DNA of 7,758 nt, taken from positions 1-7,758 of the forward strand of contig UQVN01000161.1 in the NCBI GenBank assembly GCA_900544525.1, in the 5' to 3' direction. The position numbers were made by a program, and so were the translations under genes. This document shows positions 1 through 5,275 of the stretch, piece by piece. The notes below the pieces were generated by a model. It was not told the origin of the DNA. It was given only the letters and a program-made list of their open reading frames with translations, and did not search any database. Every line of letters starts with the position of its first letter. Position 1 is the first letter of the stretch. The DNA is from an uncultured Eubacteriales bacterium. Lineage in GTDB: Bacteria > Bacillota > Clostridia > Lachnospirales > Lachnospiraceae.

Positions 1-28
1 TTTCTTCTACAACTAGACAAATAAATTT

Positions 29-52
29 AGTATCAAAATTATAAAAGATACT
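29..52. repeat. Short inverted repeat around a TATAAT box
   Basis: AGTATC (29-34) and GATACT (47-52) are perfect 6-bp arms around a 12-bp A/T loop. The minus strand of the loop reads TATAAT (38-43), a possible -10 box for leftward transcription, but I see no good -35. In a circular molecule it would lie about 75 bp upstream of the gene starting at 7736 and could be its promoter/operator. This is weak and depends on circularity. Confidence 0.25.
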
Positions 53-111
53 GATTCCTTGTTTATATTTTTTACTTATGATATTCAATGAATTGGGATA
101 GAAACGTATAG

Positions 112-160
112 AAAACAGAGTTTCGGTGTTTCTGCGTGGCAGAATCCGAAAAGAAGTTTT
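112..160. repeat. Multi-tier hairpin of unknown role
   Basis: The inner stem TTCTGC (130-135)/GCAGAA (139-144) has a GTG loop. The middle stem TTTCGG (121-126)/CCGAAA (146-151) encloses it through a small internal loop. An outer AAAAC (112-116)/GTTTT (156-160) pair closes the structure. A short T run follows on the plus strand, so it could act as a rightward terminator. In a plasmid it could equally be a single-strand origin or another replication structure. No gene immediately to the left explains a terminator within the window. Confidence 0.45.
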
Positions 161-192
161 TAGTTTCTTCAAAAATAGAATAAGAAAAATTC

Positions 193-221
193 TTGCCTTT
201 TTGACGAATAAACGGCATAAT
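193..221 (+). promoter_or_regulatory. Promoter for the type I toxin mRNA
   Basis: A -35 like TTGCCT (193-198) and a -10 like CATAAT (216-221) are separated by 17 bp and predict a start near 228. A second overlapping choice is TTGACG (201-206) with extended -10 TGTTATGTT (222-230), starting near 237. I favour the first, because its transcript would begin exactly with the 5' stem-loop at 227-251. Confidence 0.5.
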
Positions 222-226
222 TGTTA

Positions 227-251
227 TGTTGTCGCACCCAATCTGACAACA
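227..251 (+). promoter_or_regulatory. 5' stem-loop of the toxin mRNA
   Basis: TGTTGTC (227-233) pairs perfectly with GACAACA (245-251), just upstream of the G-rich ribosome binding site (252-260). The loop carries CACCC (235-239), which could instead pair with GGGTG (258-262) and cover the ribosome binding site. Type I toxin mRNAs such as that of Fst commonly have 5' structures that restrain translation. The alternative pairing here is an inference. Confidence 0.45.
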
Positions 252-259
252 GAGAGGGG

Positions 260-291
260 GTGTACTACTTGGAAATGATCATATCCTTTTT
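260..291 (+). repeat. Direct repeat a, over the toxin start codon
   Basis: This 32-bp segment covers the toxin initiation region and recurs at 407-435. GTGTACTACTTGGA matches GTGTACCACTTGGA with one difference, and ATATCCTTTTT is identical in both. The centre differs by 3 bp in length. Because the distal copy is transcribed leftward, the small RNA carries the complement of this segment and can pair with the toxin ribosome binding site and start region. Confidence 0.8.
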
Positions 292-364
292 GGTTTCTGT
301 TATGGCAAATGTATTTAGCTACTATATTTGCAAATGGTTAGACAGAAACGACAGTGACAACTAG
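269..364 (+). CDS. Putative Fst-like type I toxin, 31 aa membrane peptide
   Basis: This short gene encodes a 31-residue peptide. A hydrophobic segment (about residues 3-21, IISFLVSVMANVFSYYI) is followed by a polar, charged tail (KWLDRNDSDN). A single transmembrane helix with a W-containing charged tail is the layout of Fst-type par toxins, which damage the membrane when their antisense RNA is lost. I use the TTG at 269, about 8 nt after the ribosome binding site GAGAGGGGG (252-260). GTG at 260 and ATG at 275 are in frame but worse placed. The neighbourhood supports the call more than the peptide does: a shared bidirectional terminator (370-402), a convergent promoter (446-474), and direct repeats at both RNA starts. 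I recognise the type of peptide from clostridial genomes, but the exact family name is uncertain. Confidence 0.72.
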   Translation: MEMIISFLVSVMANVFSYYICKWLDRNDSDN

Positions 365-369
365 CCAAA

Positions 370-402
370 AAAAGCCCCAGAGGTTGCGACTCTGGGGCTT
401 TT
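370..402. terminator. Bidirectional terminator shared by toxin and antisense RNA
   Basis: A perfect stem GCCCCAGAG (374-382)/CTCTGGGGC (390-398) has a 7-nt loop and is extended by four A-T pairs. Read leftward it is followed by a run of seven T, a strong terminator for the antisense RNA. Read rightward it ends in TTTTCC, weaker but adequate for the toxin mRNA. It begins 5 bp after the toxin stop codon. Leftward read-through from the relaxase operon may also stop here, since no hairpin follows the gene ending at 509. Confidence 0.88.
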
Positions 403-406
403 CCTT

Positions 407-435
407 GTGTACCACTTGGATACTATATCCTTTTT
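407..435 (-). repeat. Direct repeat b, inside the antisense RNA
   Basis: This is the distal partner of the repeat at 260-291. It is 29 bp long, with 14 bp matching except one base, an indel in the middle, and a perfect 11-bp ATATCCTTTTT end. A further 10-bp match, TTTAGCTACT, links 433-442 with 314-323 inside the toxin gene. The copy lies immediately downstream of the antisense promoter. Confidence 0.78.
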
Positions 436-445
436 AGCTACTGTT

Positions 446-474
446 AGTATAGCACAAACAGCTAGCCTTTTCAA
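446..474 (-). promoter_or_regulatory. Strong leftward promoter of the antisense RNA
   Basis: On the minus strand TTGAAA (469-474) and TATACT (446-451) are exactly 17 bp apart, and TGC directly before the -10 makes it an extended -10 promoter. It is closer to consensus than the toxin promoter, as expected for a short-lived antitoxin RNA that must be made in excess. Confidence 0.8.
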
Positions 475-508
475 GTATATGACTTTTTTATATTTTTATC
501 CTTTTATC

Positions 509-949
509 CTATTTATCATCATAATATTCAACCGCCCAATCCTTAATTCTATTAAAAATTTCCATATTTTCAGCTAAAACTTTTAATCCTTTGAAACTTT
601 CTCCATTTATAAAATAATAACAGCTTAATCCCTCAATTAACGCTTGTTCATCAATTTCATCAAAATCATGCAACATATCATTTATTGTCTGATCTATGGA
701 TGTACATAGTAACTTTCCAACCTTGACGGTTTCTATACCATCAAAATTATCAACAATTCTATAATTTATGTTTTCATATATGCCTTTTTCTTTAGCATAT
801 ACATCAATTTCTGATTCTCCTAAATATCCCGTAAATAGTTCCAAACACTCTAGAGCTGATCCATAGCATAATATAACGCTTTCATCGTTTAGTACGTCTG
901 CAAACCATTCATAGTTAGTCAAATATTGATCACTAGACTTTGTTTTCAT
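509..949 (-). CDS. AbiEi-like antitoxin-type protein, orphan (146 aa)
   Basis: The 146-residue protein has no signal peptide or membrane segment. Residues 27-40 (ILCYGSALECLELF) resemble the stretch in AbiEi-family antitoxins where a small residue-rich turn precedes the first part of the fold. Residues 80-93 (LLCTSIDQTINDML) followed by an ESFKGL element resemble the family's 'TS.ERT..D.L' region. AbiEi proteins are transcriptional repressors paired with the nucleotidyltransferase toxin AbiEii in type IV systems. No AbiEii-like gene is present next to it. The ATG at 949 has a GAAGGAAG ribosome binding site about 8 nt upstream. It lies 81 bp after the relaxase stop, with no clear promoter between, so it is probably the second gene of the relaxase operon. 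It could instead be an unrelated hypothetical protein. Confidence 0.45.
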   Translation of the reverse strand: MKTKSSDQYLTNYEWFADVLNDESVILCYGSALECLELFTGYLGESEIDVYAKEKGIYENINYRIVDNFDGIETVKVGKLLCTSIDQTINDMLHDFDEIDEQALIEGLSCYYFINGESFKGLKVLAENMEIFNRIKDWAVEYYDDK

Positions 950-1030
950 AGTACCATCTTCCTTCTTTCTTGTTATAAATCAGTGGTAAAATCCATCGAC
1001 TTGTTTATAAGAATACCCATACGGTATGAC

Positions 1031-2821
1031 CTATCGTTCCATCCCTTGCTCTCTAGCTCGAATCATTGTGTCATTTTCTTTCTTTTCAAGAGTTCTTTCT
1101 CTTCCTACTAATGTTTCTAATGCACCTTCTAACGCTTGATTTGCCCTTTTTTCAGCTTTCATTTGCTCCATAATAGTAAAATCATCACATGGCTTTCTTA
1201 ATGCTCTAATTCCATTTAGAACCGTAGAACGGTGTAAAACAGGCACTTGTTTTGCTAGAGCTAAAAATTTCTCTTTTGCTACCTCTCTCTGCTGTTGTAG
1301 CATTGGTTTTAAGGCTTTAGAATCCATTTCTAAGGCTTTTTCCTCCTTAGCCTTATATAAATTATCCTTAATGATAAAATCAGCCCTAGAAACGTCTTTT
1401 ACGCCTTTCTCATCCAATCGAAGTTGTATCTTTTCTATCTCTTCTTTTATAGTATCAATATTATTTCTGATTTCCACTTTTTCTTTTCTTTGATAAAATT
1501 TTAAGCCCTGTTGTTGATGCTTTAGTTGTTCTAGGTATCGGTTCTGCTCCTGATAACTCTTCACTAATTCTTTTATCTGCTCCACATTTTTTTCATATTT
1601 GGGATTTGCATGATATTCTTTGTAATTCATTTCCCCAATCGTTGCTTTTACATACTCCATATAATAGCTATGCAATTCCTTTATAGCACTTTCTACATCA
1701 AATAATATCTCTTGATTCTGTATCTCAAATAATAATTTTTCTACCTCTACTTTCGTATATTCCACAAAGTCTTTCATTTGCAATAATACTTCTTGATCTT
1801 TATTTGGCAATAGATACGACTTATTCAGCACTTTATATATATTTTCTTCTGCTTGTTCCATCTTAACCATCGCTTTCTGTAAGTCACTATCATCGGTTGT
1901 ATATTCATCCGTATTATGAATAATCTCTTTTGCTTGCCTTATATTCATAAAGCATAGAGTAAGTTCTTGCTCCCCTTGTACTCTTTTGATTTGTTCTTCA
2001 ATTGGTAAAAGTTTTTCATTCAGTTCTTTAATTTCTCGATTGATCGTACAACGCTCTGATTGTTCTCCTTGCTTATTCTCCATTTGCCTCGCAACATAGC
2101 CTTCATGAATAGTTGGAATCTGTGATTTTCCCTGTCTTTCATAACTCCTATGATCAATATGTTGTTCTTTTGGAAGATAAGCATTACAACAATCTGCCCA
2201 TGCTTTTCTCCATATCTCTGCCTTTTCTCTTTTATTCCAGTCATTTGCCTGTATCATTTCCCTTTTCCATTGCAAGCGATTTCGACTATCTTTTTTTTGC
2301 TCTCCATTTTCATCAAGAAGTGGAATACGCTCTCCATGCTCATCTAAGGCATATCCTTTTCGCTCTTTTACTCCCCACTCTCCAGTATCCTTTATTGGTC
2401 TTGTTGTCAGCATGATATGTGCATGAGGATTTCCATCCCCTTTATCATGTAAGCTAAAATCAGCACACATTCCCTCTTTTATAAAATTTTCTTTCACATA
2501 ATTTCTCACACATTCAATTTGTTGCTCTCTTGACATTTCTCTTGGTAATGCCACTTCAACTTCTCTTGCTAATTGTGCATTTTTCACCTTTTCAATCTTC
2601 TGTACTTCATTCCATAATACTTCCCTATTTTCATATTCTTTTGGTGCATTTTCACAAAGTAGAATCTCACTATATACAATACCACTCTTTCTAGTAAAGT
2701 CATGGATTTCTCCTGTTTCTTCATTCAGTAATTTCGTTCCACTTCGATACGCTGATGAAGCAATTGCCGTTTGTCCTTTTCCTCTACTTATTATCTTGAT
2801 ATTACAATGATAAATTGCCAT
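1031..2821 (-). CDS. mobA: MobA/MobL family relaxase (MOBQ)
   Basis: This 596-residue protein is the mobilization relaxase. It nicks oriT on one strand, stays covalently bound to the 5' end and pilots the strand into a recipient through a helper's secretion apparatus. The N-terminus (AIYHCNIKIISRGKGQTA) is the MobA/MobL signature. Tyr25 in SSAYRSG is the likely nicking tyrosine. The three-histidine metal site is visible as H125 (SLHD) with H133 and H135 in GNPHAHIML. The relaxase domain runs to about residue 230. The rest (about 250-590) is Lys/Glu/Gln-rich predicted coiled coil without a recognisable primase or helicase domain. The ATG at 2821 follows AAAGGAG by 7-8 nt. The gene is transcribed away from oriT by a consensus promoter at 2929-2957, so the oriT hairpin lies in its mRNA leader. 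Confidence 0.93.
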   Translation of the reverse strand: MAIYHCNIKIISRGKGQTAIASSAYRSGTKLLNEETGEIHDFTRKSGIVYSEILLCENAPKEYENREVLWNEVQKIEKVKNAQLAREVEVALPREMSREQQIECVRNYVKENFIKEGMCADFSLHDKGDGNPHAHIMLTTRPIKDTGEWGVKERKGYALDEHGERIPLLDENGEQKKDSRNRLQWKREMIQANDWNKREKAEIWRKAWADCCNAYLPKEQHIDHRSYERQGKSQIPTIHEGYVARQMENKQGEQSERCTINREIKELNEKLLPIEEQIKRVQGEQELTLCFMNIRQAKEIIHNTDEYTTDDSDLQKAMVKMEQAEENIYKVLNKSYLLPNKDQEVLLQMKDFVEYTKVEVEKLLFEIQNQEILFDVESAIKELHSYYMEYVKATIGEMNYKEYHANPKYEKNVEQIKELVKSYQEQNRYLEQLKHQQQGLKFYQRKEKVEIRNNIDTIKEEIEKIQLRLDEKGVKDVSRADFIIKDNLYKAKEEKALEMDSKALKPMLQQQREVAKEKFLALAKQVPVLHRSTVLNGIRALRKPCDDFTIMEQMKAEKRANQALEGALETLVGRERTLEKKENDTMIRAREQGMER

Positions 2822-2866
2822 AACACTTCTCCTTTCTTTGGTTTTAGCCTCGCAGAGCGTACTTAA

Positions 2867-2906
2867 ATAGACGACCTTTGGTTGTCTATAAGTGCGCCCT
2901 TTCGGG
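2867..2906 (+). other. oriT: Origin of transfer (oriT): inverted repeat plus nic core
   Basis: The 10-bp inverted repeat ATAGACGACC (2867-2876)/GGTTGTCTAT (2880-2889), with one G-T mismatch and a 3-nt loop, is followed directly by TAAGTGCGCCCTT (2889-2901). From memory, this core is the nic sequence of the staphylococcal pSK41/pGO1 oriT and resembles the RSF1010 site. By that analogy the nick falls between G2896 and C2897 on the plus strand. Transfer would then run rightward, so the 90-aa gene and rep would enter early and the relaxase gene last. The site is 46 bp upstream of the relaxase start, the usual place. Confidence 0.87.
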
Positions 2907-2993
2907 TATTGTTGCTCTGTTATGGCAAATTATAAATCCATATTTCTTTTATGTCAATCAGCCATAACTTTACGCAGTAAATGAGCAACAATA
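2907..2993. repeat. Nested inverted repeats in the oriT leading region
   Basis: The outer arms TATTGTTGCTC (2907-2917) and GAGCAACAATA (2983-2993) are a perfect 11-bp inverted repeat. The inner arms GTTATGGC (2919-2926) and GCCATAAC (2961-2968) are a perfect 8-bp inverted repeat. The 14 nt between the right arms hold a further small hairpin, TTTAC-GCA-GTAAA (2969-2981). The relaxase promoter lies in the central loop and a divergent promoter overlaps the right outer arm. The set could be operators, or a folded structure on the transferred single strand. Confidence 0.82.
2929..2957 (-). promoter_or_regulatory. Consensus promoter of the relaxase gene
   Basis: On the minus strand TTGACA (2952-2957) and TATAAT (2929-2934) are 17 bp apart, a perfect match to the housekeeping consensus. 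Transcription would start near 2922 and give a leader of about 100 nt containing the nic region. The promoter is centred within the inner inverted repeat, 2-3 bp from each arm, so a protein bound to the arms would control it. Confidence 0.85.
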
Positions 2994-2997
2994 TAAA
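2969..2997 (+). promoter_or_regulatory. Rightward promoter of the 90-aa gene
   Basis: TTTACG (2969-2974) and TATAAA (2992-2997) are 17 bp apart and predict a start near 3004, about 70 nt before the gene. The spacer contains most of the right outer arm (2983-2993), so the same factor could control both divergent promoters. The -35 is only moderately good. Confidence 0.5.
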
Positions 2998-3076
2998 CAA
3001 ACAATTGCAACCATTACATAAAAGTGATAAGCTAAAAACAAAAAATTATTAATAAAACAATAAAAAGGAGGATATT

Positions 3077-3349
3077 ATGGCAACAAGAAAAACAGATGAA
3101 GAAAAATTATTAGAACTACAAAGAAAAATGGAACAACTAAAAGCACAAGAAAAAGCAATTAAAGCTAGGCAAGCACAAGCCGAAAGAAAAGCTCGTACAA
3201 AACGCTTAATTGAGATCGGTGCTATTGTTGAAAGTGTTCTTGGAAAACCGATCGAAAAAGAAGATCTTCCAAAGCTAAAGGCATTTCTTGAAGAACAAGA
3301 AAAAAGAGGTCATTTTTTTTCAAAAGCCCTTTTACAAAAAGAACAATAG
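3077..3349 (+). CDS. Small coiled-coil relaxosome accessory candidate (DUF3847-like)
   Basis: The 90-residue, strongly basic protein begins with a long charged helix (about 5-45, rich in K, E, Q and A). It continues with TKRLIEIGAIVESVLGK (43-59) and a short acidic C-terminal helix. This plan and the 'RLIEIGAIVESVL' segment are typical of small MobC/DUF3847-like proteins encoded divergently from MobA/MobL relaxases across oriT. They are thought to help the relaxase open or recognise oriT. AGGAGG stands 6 nt before the ATG. The gene is transcribed away from oriT and would be among the first to enter a recipient. It may also bind the inverted repeats upstream and repress both promoters. The role is inferred from position and family resemblance. 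Confidence 0.72.
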   Translation: MATRKTDEEKLLELQRKMEQLKAQEKAIKARQAQAERKARTKRLIEIGAIVESVLGKPIEKEDLPKLKAFLEEQEKRGHFFSKALLQKEQ

Positions 3350-3371
3350 GAGAAGATTTTCTTCTCCTATT
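3345..3371. terminator. Hairpin between convergent genes, containing both stop codons
   Basis: A perfect 12-bp stem AATAGGAGAAGA (3345-3356)/TCTTCTCCTATT (3360-3371) has a 3-nt loop. The TAG of the rightward gene (3347-3349) and the TAG of the leftward rep gene (3367-3369) occupy matching positions in the two arms. There is no long T run immediately after the stem on either strand, although leftward transcripts meet TTCTTTTT a little later. It probably stops both transcripts. Confidence 0.72.
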
Positions 3372-4923
3372 CCCTTTCCAACCGTCTTATTTTCATATTT
3401 AATTCCCAAATAGTATGCCGTATTCTTTTCTTATCATTTCGCACATACGGATCATCTTGATCTGGTTTTGCAAGAACCTTCGATAATTCATTTTCCCAAT
3501 ATACTTTTTCCTTGTTTAAATCATTAATTTCTGCTTGTATCTTTAAGATTTCTGTTTTGACTTGTTCATAATATTTATAAACTGTTTTTTTACTAAGTCC
3601 AGTTTCTCGAATCACTTCCGCTTTTGTTGCCTCTATATGCTCTTTTAAATATTTTTTAACAACTTGTTCTTTTGTTGGTCGCCCCTCTTTATTTCTCCAT
3701 TCTCCATTTGGATATTCAATATCTCGAATCGCACTCATAATTTTTATATGTTGTTTTTGCTTTCTTCCATTTCGTTTATTTTTTTCAATTGGTATACCTG
3801 TACGAGCTACAATAGTATCAATTGGATAAGTGATATAGCTATCATTATACGATTCCAAGGCATGTAATACATCATCAACCGTAAAAGGATTTCCCTCACT
3901 AGACTTTTTATCAAGAAATTCTATCATACTCATTGCATCTTGTTCTAATTCTGTTCGACTAATGCCACATTTAACAGCATACGTTGCAAGTGTCATTACA
4001 CACCAATACCGATGTCCTTCTTCTGCTCCAGCATAAATCTTTCTTTTCCACCAATCATATAAATCACGTTTACAAACCCATGAGCCCTTTGGTTGTTTTT
4101 GAACAACTCTCTTCTCATACCACTCTGGATATTGCTCTTTCGCTTTTTCAAGCGTTAAATTACTTTTATAAACAAAATTATTTACTCTATACTCTTCGGG
4201 GACAAACTCGTTTAAATACTGTATATCAACTTTTTCCCCTCTATCCACTAAAAATGCTCTTACTCTTGTTCCTATCTTTGTTTTCGTTCCAACAACACGA
4301 AATCCTTGAAATAAACTCTCATATTGTACTTTATCTTGCAATTCAGAAACACCTTGTGTCCACAATTGCCACGTCAAACGTTTTTTCATAACCTCTAATT
4401 GTTGAACAATATTTTTAAACAAAGGAATCGGCTTTTTAAATACATAATATAAATGCAAGCCTGTTCCACTAGCTACAATATAAGTCGGCAATGGTAAATA
4501 ATTAGATTCTCCATGACCGTCAAACTGATAAAATAAATTTGCTATACCTATCGGATACCCATTATCACTAGAAATTTTACCATTCTCCACTGGCTTTTGC
4601 TTAATTCCATCAAGATCAATAGTTAAAGCATATAAAAAACGTGCATTTTCACTTTTTCTACTCTTGCCTATATAAGAAATCGGACTCATCAAACAAAAAT
4701 CATTCCCCTCACACAACTCATCCAATTTATCTAATTCATCAGTAATCGTATATCGTTTAATTTTCTTCTCATCAGAGATACTCACAGCAATCCCATTATA
4801 CTTTCCCTTTTCATACACTCCCTTACTCTCCAGTTCCCCTTTAGGAAATATATCCCGATAAAATTCTTGATATGTTACTTCCTCACAAAAATTCTCTAAA
4901 TAATCTATCACCGTTTTACTCAT
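3367..4923 (-). CDS. Primase-type replication protein (AEP core, PriCT-like, HTH)
   Basis: This 518-residue protein is the probable replication initiator. Residues 97-107 (LYALTIDLDGI) carry the DxD metal-binding motif (D103, D105) of archaeo-eukaryotic primases. SGTGLHLYYVF (152-162) supplies the second motif with H157. GFRVVGTKTK (207-216) resembles the 'R..G..N.K' element of primase-polymerases, and the third acidic motif may be near VD227. Residues about 288-362 (EEGHRYWCVMTLATYAVKCG) look like the helical PriCT domain. Residues 431-452 (ATKAEVIRETGLSKKTVYKYY) are a helix-turn-helix, followed by a charged coiled coil. A primer-making domain plus DNA-binding HTH suits a plasmid Rep that starts synthesis at its own repeats. 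The ATG at 4923 has AAGGAG about 7 nt upstream. The 108-bp repeats lie directly upstream. No helicase domain is present, so host helicase would be needed. Confidence 0.72.
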   Translation of the reverse strand: MSKTVIDYLENFCEEVTYQEFYRDIFPKGELESKGVYEKGKYNGIAVSISDEKKIKRYTITDELDKLDELCEGNDFCLMSPISYIGKSRKSENARFLYALTIDLDGIKQKPVENGKISSDNGYPIGIANLFYQFDGHGESNYLPLPTYIVASGTGLHLYYVFKKPIPLFKNIVQQLEVMKKRLTWQLWTQGVSELQDKVQYESLFQGFRVVGTKTKIGTRVRAFLVDRGEKVDIQYLNEFVPEEYRVNNFVYKSNLTLEKAKEQYPEWYEKRVVQKQPKGSWVCKRDLYDWWKRKIYAGAEEGHRYWCVMTLATYAVKCGISRTELEQDAMSMIEFLDKKSSEGNPFTVDDVLHALESYNDSYITYPIDTIVARTGIPIEKNKRNGRKQKQHIKIMSAIRDIEYPNGEWRNKEGRPTKEQVVKKYLKEHIEATKAEVIRETGLSKKTVYKYYEQVKTEILKIQAEINDLNKEKVYWENELSKVLAKPDQDDPYVRNDKKRIRHTIWELNMKIRRLERE

Positions 4924-4950
4924 AGCAAACTCCTTTCCTTTCTTCTCAAA

Positions 4951-5265
4951 TTTCTTTAAAAAACCGCTAGGTACTGGCTCCCTTAATACCCCCTATATGG
5001 GCGTTATATTATCAATGAAGTTTTTCCACCTTTTTTGTCAAAAAAAATTTTCCTCGATTTTTCCTTTAAAAAATCCTAGGTACTGGCTCCTCTAGTACCC
5101 CCTATATGGGCGTTATATTATCAATGAAGTTTTTCCACCTTTTTTGTCAAAAAAATTTTCCTCGATTTTTCCTTTAAAAAATCTAGGTACTGGCTCCTCT
5201 AGTCACCCATTATATGGACGATATATTATCAATATATTTTTTTTACCTTTTTTGTCAAAAAAATT
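4951..5265. repeat. Three tandem 107-109 bp repeats, candidate replication origin / rep leader
   Basis: CTAGGTACTGGCTC recurs at 4967, 5076 and 5183. Each copy continues with a C-rich CCCCTATATGGGCG segment, TTATATTATCAAT, TTTTTCCACC, TTTTTTGTCAAAAAAA and CCTTTAAAAAATC. Copies one and two are nearly identical, and the third is more diverged. TTTTTCCACC in copies one and two is close to a DnaA box, but absent from copy three. Each copy can form GGTACT/AGTACC-type stems, and a GATTTTT/AAAAATC stem spans the junctions (for example 5056-5075). The array fills the gap between rep and the next gene and is the best origin candidate. It may also be the structured leader of the rep mRNA. Confidence 0.85.
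5231..5258 (-). promoter_or_regulatory. Candidate leftward promoter for rep, in the third repeat
   Basis: On the minus strand TTGACA (5253-5258) and TATATT (5231-5236) are 16 bp apart. Copies one and two keep the TTGACA but replace the -10 with the DnaA-box-like sequence, so only the third repeat appears to carry a complete promoter. The transcript would start near 5224 and run about 300 nt through the other repeats before the rep ATG. Confidence 0.5.
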
Positions 5266-5275
5266 TACTTCCATG

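Larger units (their letters stand above)
1..226. other. Non-coding stretch, no gene seen
   Basis: All six frames are closed by stop codons or lack a start with a ribosome binding site, so I see no protein gene here. The stretch contains a 6-bp inverted repeat (29-34/47-52), a long multi-tier hairpin (112-160) and the promoter of the small toxin gene, listed separately. If the molecule is circular, this is also the upstream region of the leftward gene whose start lies at 7736. Confidence 0.7.
366..439 (-). ncRNA. Antisense antitoxin RNA (RNAII-like), about 75 nt
   Basis: The predicted RNA starts near 439 from a strong leftward promoter and ends at the shared terminator, giving about 75 nt. 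Its 5' part is the complement of direct repeat b (407-435), which resembles the toxin start region, and its 3' part is the terminator stem, fully complementary to the 3' end of the toxin mRNA. It can therefore pair with the toxin mRNA at both ends, the arrangement known for RNAII of the Enterococcus pAD1 par locus. Its 5' end can also form a small GGATA/TATCC hairpin, a possible initial contact site. The extents are predictions. Confidence 0.68.

Noticed and set aside
1018..1028. CATAC-G-GTATG palindrome after the relaxase gene
   Set aside because: The stem is 5 bp without a T run and is probably chance in an AT-rich gap.
926..1111. Rightward open frame over the end of the relaxase gene
   Set aside because: It is antisense to the relaxase, has a low-complexity Ser/Phe-rich translation and no ribosome binding site.
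2020..2415. Three open frames inside the relaxase gene on both strands
   Set aside because: They overlap the clear MobA/MobL coding frame and have compositions typical of shadow frames.
3664..4391. Two rightward frames inside the rep gene
   Set aside because: Both are antisense to a well-supported primase-like gene and lack initiation signals.
4951..5265. CRISPR array or insertion sequence ends
   Set aside because: The units are 107-109 bp without distinct spacers, no cas or transposase genes are present, and there are no flanking target duplications.
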